Below are positions 33,166-44,199 of a stretch of DNA of 64,000 nt, in pieces. The stretch covers positions 40,882,744 to 40,946,743 of the forward strand of contig NC_071354.1 of NCBI RefSeq assembly GCF_943734655.1. The letters are read 5' to 3'. The notes beneath the pieces were generated by a model. It saw only the letters and a list, made by a program, of their open reading frames with translations, did no database searches and had not been told where the DNA came from. Position 1 is the first letter of the stretch; each line of letters begins with the position of its first letter. The position numbers and the translations under genes are program-made. The DNA comes from Sabethes cyaneus. Its lineage: Eukaryota; Arthropoda; Insecta; Diptera; Culicidae.

Positions 33166-33865
33166 AGTAAAATATTACATCATAAAAAAATTCATTAGAA
33201 GAGATAGCAGAATGTTTCCATTCCCACTTAACAAAATTCCAAAAACTGAACTCATCATAGCAATACAATAAACCTCAAATGTTAACTTAGGAAACTCCTT
33301 CGGCTGCTGATGTTCTATGAAATGGAATCAGCGAGTGTCACTAGGTCAATTTTTGCTCCCAGAGGAAAAACAATTCCGAATGAAGAGTGCAATATTTGCA
33401 GCCAACAAACCCAGAACTGATAATTCAAGTTTTAAATTGGAAATTCTTTGAAAGGATTTATCGAAAGAACTTGTAAGATAATTCTTTCAAAAGCGTCATA
33501 CATTTCAGCATGTTACTCTTTATCGGACGGCTTTTAATTTTGCAATGTATAACTCTTTCAATTAGCTTTCAACTGTTATTGAATAATTTTTCTAAGGAAA
33601 ATGTCATCGTGGCCATAACTTTGAACAGTCGCTCAGTCGAAACGAATCACAAAAATACCGGTTTCAGTGCACGGGTCTGTTGATTTAATTTAGTTTAGTT
33701 CAGCTGAACTGTCCATAGTTCCAGTAATTTTGCAATTTTACTGGAACTACCAAATACCAAATACCAAATAACTAGTGGTTAGGAGTAGCATGACATCTTC
33801 AATGTGCATGCCGCTACCGCGGTCAGCCAACCACTAACCACGAGATACTTTATTAGGGGCTAATC
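33166..33865. other. no recognised feature
   Basis: AT-rich sequence. A triple AATACCAA run lies near 33754, followed by an imperfect inverted pair CTAGTGGTTAG / CTAACCACG (about 33772-33843). No gene recognised. Confidence 0.4.
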
Positions 33866-33870
33866 TGTAT

Positions 33871-34166
33871 GTCATAAAGCCGTTTGGTATAACGCTCTTT
33901 GGCATAATGGTCAATTGGTACAACGACTTATTGGCACAATTGTTGCTGATAGTGACAATACAGCTACGCCGCAATTTTTGTTGACGAGATGTGAATCGAT
34001 GCGAGCTTGACCGAGATGATGCTCCCCACGATAAACGGTTCTTCCAATAGTGGGTCACTGGCAAACATTGGCAGTCTGCGGCTATCTCGCCTTGAATTAT
34101 TTAAGAAAACGACCATTTGGTCAAAAAATATTTAAGAATTATGCCAAATGGTCGTTATGTCAAATG
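33871..34166. mobile_element. GGCATAA-type foldback element, copy 1
   Basis: The left end has repeated units CATAAAGCCGTTTGGTATAACG and TTTGGCATAATGG. The right end, inverted, has CATTTGACATAACGACCATT and TTTGGCATAATT. Internally GTTTGCCAGTGACCCACT (minus strand) is shared with 42297-42766. Terminal arms are built from the sub-repeat rather than a single unique TIR. Confidence 0.65.
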
Positions 34167-35800
34167 AGCGGATCCCCATTTGTAGGATAGGCTGTTTCAT
34201 CGCATGCCGTTACTTTGCGAGCTCAGTAAACCAATTTTTTTCAAACCTGCTAGAGTAGACGCTCAATAACTGTAACAAATATTAATGGCGGAGCTAAACA
34301 CAGTATAAATCTTTTTTCTTTGTTCACTAGAATATATGCTTCAACTATTGTTTGTGTAAAATTAATTGATCAAATACAAGGTATTTGCCACTAGGCAAGA
34401 CAGTTATATACGTTGTAGGAATAACTTTGTAAAAAAATTGATTTTTCGGTTGAATTATATTGTACTAATGGTTGCGCCAATGTTCCTTTGATTGACCTTG
34501 ATGATCCTATAATTGTGCTATCCGCATATTTTGCTAGTTGAAAAAACGAGATAGTGCAATTATAGGAACAAGGGTCTTCCGGTTACACCTTACGTGGAGT
34601 TAGATTTTGGAAGTTCTTTGAGCTAATTTATATCAATTACAATTTGTGATTTTTAATAGAGAATTTCAATAATGTATTTATAATTTAGATTTTTCCGGAA
34701 AAAATATTCAATTAGTCTACGTTAATAAACGGAACGACTGACTTTGTACCTCTCAAACTCCTTGAGAAGTTGCTTTCGGATAGCTCCATTTATCTAGATT
34801 TATTTGAATTATTTAGTTAGTTATTTAAAGCTGCAAGCTCCACTGCCCTACGGCGGGCTGTAAGATTTACTTTAACTACTGCTCTATATTGTGTAACCAT
34901 GAAGTTTAATTGATCTCGTTTTATTAAGCCTTGATTGACGGGCATTTTCTTACCAAATGGTAGTGCAATTTTGTTAAGTTTTATGGTAGTTGGCAAAAAT
35001 GAACTTAAAAGGACTATGCCGAACAAATAATTCGAAGCGGCTTCGTAGCTTTCAACTAATGTCGCCAGAGTAGTTAAGCTTACGCTATTATCGGTTGCCC
35101 CGGATTTAATGTGTCACTAAAACTTGAAAGCGAGCGTTGCCCACAATGGCGTTTAATAGATCTTGTTTTAGCGTTTTAATGTTATCTGTAATCGCAGAAT
35201 TTTTTTTTCTGAAATTCACTAGTATCTTTGTTACAGTTTTATTTTTCAGCATGCTTTAGCAAAAGTAGGTTTACAACTTTAGAAACTTGGCTTTATTTTG
35301 GTCGATATAAAATTTGTTTCCGAGAATGCTTCAAGACCTTGTATAATGATTACCATCATAAAACGCTAATAGGAATATTGTAAAAATTGTAGGCAAGAGT
35401 AATGTTGGTGGCAGTATTTTAGTATTTCTAGATCATTACCAAGCACCGGCGAACCTTTACTTTTGAGGGGCTTGGAAACTTGAAACTTCAGTATATGTAA
35501 GCATTATTCCACTGAAGAGTTGACAAAACTATTATTGAGATACAAGTTTTTTGAGTATCTTAGTAGAACACGAAGATTGAAATTGGGAAAAACTGAACGA
35601 CTGCATTCCACTATTAATTTTATTCACGACAGATACGAATTTACCACAATACATCATTTTGTTATTAATTGTAGTGTAGTATTCTTCCAATCAAAACGCA
35701 ATAGAAACCCACAAGTAATATTATTGCCGATCGCCGGATATTTATCAATCAGCGCGCTGAGAGCGCGGCTCAATCCGTGTTCATTGTTACAAAGTGAGCT
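34167..35800. other. mostly unassigned AT-rich DNA
   Basis: The only structure is a hairpin at 34494-34576 whose 18-bp core arms (TCCTATAATTGTGCTATC and GATAGTGCAATTATAGGA) differ at one pair. Frames of up to 95 codons have no recognisable content. Confidence 0.45.
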
Positions 35801-38800
35801 TCATTAAACTCAATAAAAGCAGAAATCACCCAACGATGGGCTGTCATTTTCTCATTTCCATCAGCTCGTGCCAATCTCAATTGCTGCTCCAGCCAGTCAG
35901 CCGTGCCACACCATCTCATCTCCTTCCGCAACTCCTTCTTCCTGTTTGCCGGGGTTCGGATTGCTCGCTATAGGCTAAACCAATAAGCGGGCGTCATCCG
36001 TCGCGCTGAATGAGAAATCATTTGCATAGATCAAATTTCAACTCGAATTCATTCATTATTGTGCGAGCCCGTAGGAACCGTGTCGTTTGGTCGGGTTGAC
36101 TCGGGAGATGCACTCGGTTGGCAGCAGTTGGCTGCGAGTAGGTACCCAGAGACACAACAAAGAAGTAGAAAAAAAAGCAATGACATGCTTAATCTCACTT
36201 TGACCGTCGCCAAGCCGTTCACACTTTGTGCGGACGATGGCGACGACGACGACGACGACGAGGACGACAACGTCGAAGCGTCGAAGAATAATCTTGTTTG
36301 CAGTCAGCAATGAAAGCACAGCAATTAATCATAAATTTGAAACAAATGAATAAGCAAATGATAGCGCGTTCGGCCTCAGCTTCACTTCACAGCCAGACGA
36401 AGTTTTCCCATTTCACGCAAACGCAGCAGCATCAGCAGCAGCGGCAGCGAAAAGTCCGACGAAAGATGCCATAATAAACGGGGCTGGTGGGTGGTGGCCA
36501 CCCGCACACCCGCCCGTCAGTAGGGGTAGTAGTAGTAGTAGTAGTGTGTATCTTGTGGTGGAGAACAGTATTTCAAAACATCGAATGATCGTTAAATCTA
36601 TTATTTATCGCTGTCTTGTCAACCTCTTCAATACAGTCATTTATTATTTAGAGTGTAGGGCATGCATGCATGCATGCATAGGTGGTGAGGCTGGCGGCGA
36701 GGTTCATTCATGTTGCAAATGCTGTTGACTGCCGGACCGGAGCATCAACAGAATTTTCGTTGGATGGTGGTCCTAAAGAGGTGTTTTGTTGAATCTTTTT
36801 CAACAGCAGAGGAACATTCCCAATCAATTTCCTTCAAAATTTTCGGCAATACATATTTGTCGTTCGTCGAAATCGATTGGACCAAGCGACATTGGAGGCG
36901 GCAGCCTTTTACTTCTCAGTGCTTTCAACTTTACAGGAATTTTACAGAACCAACTGCAGAGTGACACAAGTGATGATGACTATGGTGACGATGTTGGTTG
37001 GCAATAACAACAGCGCAGCAGTTTTCCGTACGGTTCTGCAATAATGGCATAAAACTTCCATGGAGAATTTCGGCAAAGAAAATGAACATTGAATCCAGCA
37101 GGGCTGGCGCACATTCTAGCAGCTTTGGCTAGTAGAAAACAGCCAGCCAGCCGGTTAGCTGGAAGAGTGAGGTTAAAATGATCCATCCAGGAATCATTTT
37201 TCCCCAGACGGTACTTCGGCTGCCATAGCTGTCAGGAGCCGTTGAACTGTATAGCAAGGCGAAACAAGAGCTCGTGGAATAACTTCAGCAGCCTTCAGCC
37301 AGATGATGGCATTTGGCTCGTTAGAGTGATGGAATATGGTGTCCTGTGAAGTAAGTGTATATGTTCGCTTCGAAGGAAAAATTGCAGTAATTGCTAGTTA
37401 ACAAGTCAATTTATGTTTCGAAAAGTTCATTTCAGGAAGTTTGTATCGAGTACGACGGAGGCCAGGATGATGCCACACAGGATGCCAAAGTGCAGCGCAA
37501 GATTTTTGCCGATGACGGCACACACATCGACTGCACTCTGCACTGGTTGCATTTTGTTACAAGATTGCATCCTCTTGCTGGTGTACTGTTCATCTGCACG
37601 TCTGAATGGCTCGGTGATGTGAAACGATGATGGCGTGTTTCTAGGGAGCCATGTTTCATCCGATAGTTTTGTGTACTCTTATTTATGAATCTCCTGGGTG
37701 AGTGCTCTATTGGTAGGAGTTGTCGGTTTGGAAAAAGTACTCCGAAAGTAAAAAGTTTTTGGACTATAGTTGCACAGTCACATGTGCAAAATTTTTCGAA
37801 CTCTAAACAATATACATCGGAGCCACTCACTCATGCTGCTGTCGATATTGTTGTTGCAGAGCAACAACCTTGTATGATCTAACAAATTTTCTAATAACAC
37901 AATTTGAAAAGCTTTCTGCTGTCCAGCTTCTTATGCACACCCATTGTAAGCCCGATGAATACCATCAATAGCACTACATTCAAAACAATAATTGGAATCA
38001 TTCAACGTAGCGAGTAAAATGAAAACAAAATTTCATTAAAAGGTAAACAAATCAACAAAAACCTCATTTTTCACCTCACAATAGAACCGCCAGCCGAATT
38101 TCTTCCACTCTACTTCTTGCGTTGTGTTGTGACGTTCGAAGCGACCCGATAATAATGGCTTTTCGACATAACTCGCTTGGAAAAGCAAAAAGATGTAACA
38201 TAAAGGTACACACATAATGCTATTTTATTTTCGTTTGGACCGGCCGGCCCCTTGCCACCCAGACAGAATGGAACTAGAAGCGACCATCCACACACAACCG
38301 AGCGCGACTCGGACCCAGGAGGCATCAATCAAACTTTGCCCGTGCCAGTTTGCTCCGGCACCACACTCCAATCCGGCCCCTTCTCCCTAACCTTTCCCCG
38401 GTGCTGATATCGTCTGTCTCCATACCCTAGGCTCTAGTCGAAGTATTTTGTTATTTTTATCTCCCCTTTCGGATCGACATGATACGGCTCGAAACTTTGC
38501 TCTACGAGCGAGGACTAGCGAGCGAGCGAGTGCTCGCAGAGCTGCTGCTCCTCCATTCGTTCGTAGAGCGCCAAGCAAACAAATAAATAAACAAACAGAC
38601 GGACAAATTCAACACACCAAAACGGCCGTCAGGCAATGCCAGCCGGACCGGCATCGGCAGCGCGGAGCGATGACGATACGATTGCGACCGACGACGACGA
38701 CGCCACCGAGAAATTCATCTCGGGAGTTATGACAGTCAGCAAGATTGCTGCCTTTTTCTGAGACGTCAGCCCAAATCTGCCCGTGTGGGAGACTTCCTGC

Positions 38801-39300
38801 CTGTGTTATATTTGTGTGTCGGACCGGTCTCTTCTGTTGTGATGATACACCCTTTGGATGACAGGAGAGCTGCACGTGGTTTGGTAGTTTTGGACTGCTC
38901 GGGAAGGGTGGTCCACGTCCACGAATCTCAGACATTCCTGAACAGTATCAATATCGATCGCGTTCTGCTTTTCGGTGGCGCACAAGCTGGGAGTTGGATT
39001 TTTTGTGTGTGTTGTAAACAGAAAGAAATGCATGCAATGCGGAGATTCAGAGGTATTCAAAACATTTCCCTTATAATGCAACACAGATGGTATACTTATG
39101 AAACTGGAGAATGTAAACTATTGTGTGCTGATCAAAGCGAAACTTTCGCTTCGGATTTCGCTTTCAGAATTTGCTTTCTCCTTCAGATAAACTTCGGAAC
39201 TGATTCGTTTGGAATGCAAGATATATTTGAGCAAACCAAACTATTTCACAAGATTCAATGATTATTAATGCAAAAATATTGTATATTAGTGAGTAGAATA
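35801..39300. other. non-repetitive island with microsatellites, no recognised gene
   Basis: GC-richer sequence with GAC repeats at 36240-36272, CAG-rich 36425-36455, GTA repeats at 36525-36545, GCAT repeats at 36661-36680 and GCGA repeats near 38517. The longest frame, 158 codons at 38785-39261 on the plus strand, has no domain, signal or repeat and lies opposite another frame, so I do not call it a gene. It resembles the islands at 5.8-10.6 and 60-61.3 kb. Confidence 0.5.
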
Positions 39301-39304
39301 ACAC

Positions 39305-39450
39305 ACTATTATCACTAAAGTGTGCCCAGACATAAACTAAAATTGGGGAACCCGACCTTTCAAAAGAATGCTTTGGCCTGGAAAAACGAAGTAATTGTAG
39401 GATGGCAAATTTATTATTACTTAGCACAAAAATATTAACTGATTAGGTTG
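39305..39450 (+). repeat. head of composite repeat, copy 1
   Basis: AAGTGTGCCCAGACATAAAC, CTTTGGCCTGGAAAAACG and AGTAATTGTAGGATGG, ending TTAGCACAAAA, match 61950-62085 in order and spacing. Both copies lead straight into degenerate AATTGGACTTGAA repeats. Confidence 0.75.
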
Positions 39451-39815
39451 AAAATTTCGCACTTCCGGTTGCAACTGGATTAAAATCGAAGTTGAAAGTG
39501 GACTTAAAACCGGATTTGACACAAGACGTTTATTTATACTTTTACTTTACGTTTACTTATAATTACACAGGAAATCGAATTTAAACTGAAGTTTTGATTT
39601 AAAATTTTATTAAAAATTGTTATTGCAGACCTGAATTAGGATTTAAAATAAAGGTGAAATTTGATTTGGTATTAAGATCAAAATTGAACATAAATTGGTT
39701 TTAAATTAAACTTGAAATTGGGCATAAGATCGGATATGCAATTGAACTTGAACTTGGCATTCAACATTATATTAGATTAGAATTTGGACTAACTTGAGTT
39801 TGATATTATAATTGA
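39451..39815 (+). repeat. degenerate ATTGGACTTGAAA tandem repeats, array 1
   Basis: Short units around AAATTGAACTTGAA / AAATTGGACTTAAA recur every 12-24 bp with heavy divergence. Similar arrays lie at 43880-44195 and 62090-62240. Confidence 0.7.
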
Positions 39816-39819
39816 TATT

Positions 39820-40980
39820 TTTCGTATTATCCTCTCATACGTTTTACTTCCTTTCTGTTCAGCCTTTTCTCTTTTCCAGTCTCGTCTTTTCCACGCTTTT
39901 GTTCCATTTTTTCAGAGCCGTTTTCTTGGTTTTTATTTCTTGGTTTTACGTTTCATCGGTTTCTACTTTTTTCTCGTTTTCCATTTTTCTCTCTGTTTCC
40001 TGTTTTATTTTTCAGTTTTTCTCCGTTTAAAAAAGGGAACAGTTTTTATAATTTTCAGCCTTATTTTTACTCATGATTTTGATTCGTTTTTTGTTATATC
40101 TTTCCTGTTTTCAGTCTTTTCTCTTCTTTTCTGCCAATTTTTTGCAGTACCAGTTTTATAACTCTTTTTTCTCCTTTCCTTCTTGTTTTTTGTCTTCGAC
40201 TGTTTTTCTCTTTTTGATGTCCGTCATTCCGTCTTTTCTGTATTTTATGTATTTCTGTTTGGGTTCCTTTTCTTCCTTTCTTTCCAGTTTTCCTTCCTGT
40301 CTCCCGTTTTTCGTCTTTTTCTCTTCGGTTTAACCTTTTTCTTTAGTCCGTTTTTTCTGTTTTTCTTGTCAACTTTTTCTGTTCACTTTCCAATTTTTTT
40401 CCAAACGTCTCCTTCTATTTCCCGTTTGGCAGCTTCTCAGTTTGGCCTTGTTTTGCAATTCTGCCACCGCTTTTGTTTCTCTCAATATTTTTTTCCCTTT
40501 TGATTTCTCTTGTTTTCTGCTCCGTTTTACTTTAGCTATCCCTCTTTTTCTCTCTACTTTCTCCGTTTTTTTCTGTTTCCTCTCTCTGTTCCTTTTCTCT
40601 TCTTTCTCTGTTATGTTTTTCGCATTTCGCATTAGTCCTGAATTATCTCTGTTCCGTTTTTCGTCTTTCTTCTTCCGTTTTCCCCGCTTTTAAGCCCTTT
40701 CCTATTTCGCCATTTTTTGTCCTATTTTGAATTTTTCCTTGTTTGCGATCCCAGTTTCTTTTCGCTTTTTAACTTCTCTTCCATCCCGTTTTCCGGTAGT
40801 GTTTCGTTTGTTTTTTTCAGTCGTCTGTTCCGTACCTCCTCTTATTATGTCCGGTTTTTCTTCCTTTTCTGTCATTTTTTCTTTTTCCGTTTCGTCCCTT
40901 TTGTGTTCCTTTTTCGTTATTTCTCCCCATTTTAGTTTCAATTCTGTCCCGTTTTTCCTCTTTGTTTTGTTTCTACATTT
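39820..40980 (+). repeat. pyrimidine-rich tract 2a
   Basis: More than 1.1 kb in which the plus strand is nearly all T and C with scattered G, built from variants of CCGTTTTTCTTCTTTTTCTG. All three plus frames are open in long stretches of F, S and L, and the minus strand in K, E and R. These frames are compositional artefacts, not genes. Confidence 0.85.
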
Positions 40981-40983
40981 ACA

Positions 40984-41318
40984 CACGCAGAAAAATGATG
41001 ATAGTTTGAAACAACAAGTACCGGTTGTTGAGTTCAACTTGTATCATATTTTTGAATCAAAAAAAATTGTTTAAACTGAATTCATGCTCCTTTAGCTTCT
41101 ACTAGATCGTTTATAAACCCAAAAATACTTATTTTTTAATTCTACAATTTTTTCTTTGATAGAAACTAGCTATTATTCGAAATAACAAACCTTATTGTTG
41201 AACTAAAAGGTCAAACAGTTAGAATCAAAAAAATATCTGGGTTAGCCTTCAGTCTACAATATTTTTTGTTGAATTTATACAGAATTCTTTTGCATTTTAC
41301 AATTTATTTTTCTGCGTG
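40984..41318. mobile_element. MITE inside the pyrimidine tract (335 bp)
   Basis: Perfect 13-bp inverted ends CACGCAGAAAAAT and ATTTTTCTGCGTG. The interior is AT-rich without strand bias, unlike the tract on both sides, which resumes at 41319. No target duplication could be recognised. Confidence 0.75.
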
Positions 41319-42292
41319 CAGGTTCCCGTATTGTCTCCTTTTCTTTTGCGAGCTTGCTTCCTTTTTCTCCATTTTTTCTCCATTTTTATTCCATTTTTTC
41401 TCTTTTTCTATGCAGTTTTACCTCAGTATCGTCTTATCTCTCATTTTTCTTCTTCTTTCTTCCATTCTAAATTTTTTTCTGTTTGCTCTCTTTTTCGTTT
41501 GTTTTCCTTTTTCTGTCCAATGTTTCTGTTATGGTTTCCTTTTTTCCTTTCCTCTCCGGTTTTTATTTCTTATATCCCGTCTTTCGTCTTTTTCGCTTTT
41601 ATTTTACCTTCAGTTTTCCGTTTTTCCCGGTTTTTCCTTCTTTCTATCACATTTTCCCATTTTTTGTCCTATATGATTCCTTTTATATTCATTTGTCCTC
41701 TTCTACCCGTTTTTCGCATTTTCAATTTACGGTTTTCCTTTTTCTTTCTCGTTATTCTTCTTCTCGCTTTTGGTTGCTCCTGTCTTCCGTTCTGTTGTTT
41801 GTTTGTATTCCTTTTCTTCTGTCGTTTCCTCTCTTTTCTCTCTCTTTTTTCCACTTTACTTCCTCATGTTCCTTCTCTCTCCTGTCTCTGCTCCGTTTTT
41901 TGCCCTTTTCCTCATCTTCAAGCCCGTTTCTCCTTTTCTCCTGTTTTATTTTTTGTCTTTTCCTGTTCTGTTTCAACTTTTTTGTTTTTTTTCGTGCCCG
42001 GTTTTTCTTCTCTTTTTCTATCCTGTTTTTCATTCGTTCGTCGTTAAAACTAAAACTTTCTGATTCATCCCATTGCGTACATTTTGTTTTTATGCCCTTA
42101 TTTTCCTCCTTTTCTGTCACGTTTTACTTTTCTGTTATTTTTTTTTGTATTCCGTTTTAATTTTTGTTTCACATTTTTATTTTTGTTTCTCCATTCTTCT
42201 GGTAGAAAAATATCGTATTTTCTACTTTTCTTTTCTCTCTTTTCTTCTTCATCTTTTTGGTCCCATTTTTTCAGGGCTACCTGCAATATTTT
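41319..42292 (+). repeat. pyrimidine-rich tract 2b
   Basis: Continuation of tract 2a after the MITE. Frames of 136, 243 and 225 codons overlap on the plus strand and consist almost only of F, S, L and C, so they are rejected as proteins. Confidence 0.85.
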
Positions 42293-42296
42293 TCTT

Positions 42297-42766
42297 TTGG
42301 CATAATGCCATTTGACATAACGTCATTTGGCACAAAGCTATCTGGCATAAATGTGGCATAATTGTTAATTTAGCCAAATTTTGTTATTCCATTCCATGGG
42401 AAACATTTTCGCGAATGTACCATTTGGCGGAAAACTAAAAAAATTGTAATTAATTAAATAACTATAATTAAAAATTGTTTTCTTTTCGGATACTTTATTT
42501 TGTAATCAAGCCAATCGCTTTCAATCACCTCAAAACAAAGTGTGACCCGTGGTTACTCGCTGTCGCTCGTTCGGATCCAACTGAAGGCATGTACTAGAGG
42601 TTAGTAAACCGAGGAAAACAAATAAAACTAGAGGAATGCGATTTCCCAGCGCTTCCGAAAGCGGGTCACCGGCAAACACTCCTCACGACTTGCGGTCGTC
42701 TCAGCCTAAAAGTGACCATTTGGTCATTAAATGATGTTTGAGAAGTTATGCCAAATGGACATCGAC
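42297..42766. mobile_element. GGCATAA-type foldback element, copy 2
   Basis: The left end has TTGGCATAATGCC, ATTTGACATAACGTC and ATTTGGCACAAAG. The right end has GTTATGCCAAATGGAC and ACCATTTGGTCATT, inverted. Minus-strand GTTTGCCGGTGACCCGCTTT is shared with copy 1 at 33871. It sits within the pyrimidine tract, which continues after it. Confidence 0.7.
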
Positions 42767-42769
42767 GTA

Positions 42770-43125
42770 TTTTTTCTCTTTTTTGTCCAGTTTACCCTCA
42801 GTCTCTTCATTTTCTTTTCGATTCTTCCTTCTTATCTCTCATTTTTCTTCTTTTCTCTTCCATTTTTCATTTTTTTTCTGTCCAGTTTCCAGGTTTTTTG
42901 CCTTTTTTGCCCTCTTTTTCTCTCCCGTTTTGTTCTTTTACACCTTTTTCTCAGTTTATGTCCGATTTTCCTTCTAATTCTAATACGTTTTTTCGTTAAC
43001 AATTCTTCATTTCAAGCCAGTTTTTTCTGGGCTGTTTCTCTAGCTCTTATCACGTTTTCTTTCGTACCAGTTTTCGTTTCTTCTCCTTCTGTCCATTTTT
43101 TCCTTTTTTGCTTCTTTTTTCGGAG
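42770..43125 (+). repeat. pyrimidine-rich tract 2c
   Basis: Same T/C-rich sequence type as 41319-42292, resuming after the foldback and ending near GGAGAGCAGCAAGAG. Confidence 0.8.
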
Positions 43126-43875
43126 AGCAGCAAGAGACGGACTACCTCTAGTTCCCTCGGTACTCAATCTGCAAATTTGCTAAGAAAATTTACTAGCATT
43201 TGCGTAAGAAATTGTTCGCTTCACATTATTTGTTTCAAAAGATATGTATTTTGGAATTAAACAAACATTAAAATGTTATCATGATATACTTTAGACTCTG
43301 TCGACTGTTAGTTTCATAATTTTTACTGTGGTTGTTTTGGGGCTTTCCAGTCTTTTACGGAATTTAGAACTGGCTTTTTCAGAAATACCATTTCCCTACC
43401 ACCATCTCCCAATTAGATGGCAATAGTGAGAACAGTTAGTGTGTGAAGTTTGAAAAATTAGGTTCAACTATGACAGCAACAAAGTTTTTGGAAAGATTTT
43501 TTCACCAACAAACTGCACTGAACTGAGAAAGACTTTTGCAGACGACATATTTGCACAGCAAAACTAAAGAAGACATTTACATTCTTAAAATTAAATATTT
43601 TTAGGGACGAACTGAGATAACTGTAGGTACAATCTAAACAAAAGACATTTACAACTAAAACTAACATAACAAAATATTGTAGCTATCCTTGAAAATGACT
43701 AAAATAAATAAGCAAATCGTCGGAGTGAATTGAAAACTGAATAGGCCAAAAAAAGCACAGTAAAAAGTTATCATGATGATTTTATCATTAAAAGATTAGA
43801 AATCGACAAATAGGTAAAATATATCTGAAAAAACAATGTGATAGAACACAATTTTCCGACTTTTCTGTGGAATTT
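43126..43875. other. no recognised feature
   Basis: AT-rich DNA between the pyrimidine tract and the next tandem array; nothing identified. Confidence 0.4.
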
Positions 43876-43879
43876 TCCA

Positions 43880-44195
43880 CCAGCACTTCACTAAAATTGG
43901 ACTTGAAAATGGAAACGAATTGGTTTCAAACCGGACTTGAATCTAGAGTTGGAATTGGATTTGAAATCGAACTCAAAGTAGGGATTTAAATTGGATTATG
44001 AATTGGATATAAATTGCACTTGAAATTGTGTTTGGAATTAGACTTGAAGCTAGACTTAAAATTAGGCATGAAATCGCTGTTGAAATTGGGCATGAAATGA
44101 AATTATTATTGAATTTGAGCTTTAAATTGAGCGCAGGATTAGACTTGGAACCTAACTTGAAATTGAACTTGAAATTGCACTTGAAACTGGAACTG
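43880..44195 (+). repeat. degenerate ATTGGACTTGAAA tandem repeats, array 2
   Basis: Units such as AAATTGGACTTGAAAATGG, GAATTGGATTTGAAATCG, AAATTGAACTTGAAATTGC and AAATTGCACTTGAAACTGG recur with a basic step near 12 bp. Overlapping frames on both strands arise from the repeat and are not genes. Confidence 0.85.
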
Positions 44196-44199
44196 TTTT

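Noticed and set aside
38785..39261. 158-codon plus-strand frame
   Set aside because: No recognisable motif, overlaps minus-strand frames, and lies in microsatellite-containing non-coding-like DNA.
35801..39300. Host gene exon in the GC-richer island
   Set aside because: Microsatellites and composition suggest intron or regulatory DNA, but I found no exon with recognisable protein similarity, so no gene is claimed.
40369..42120. Lysine/arginine/glutamate-rich minus-strand frames (62-122 codons)
   Set aside because: They are the antisense of the same pyrimidine tract, not charged proteins.
41316..42160. Overlapping plus-strand frames of 136, 243 and 225 codons
   Set aside because: They lie in a T/C-rich tract, are almost only F, S, L and C, and are open in several frames at once; composition explains them.
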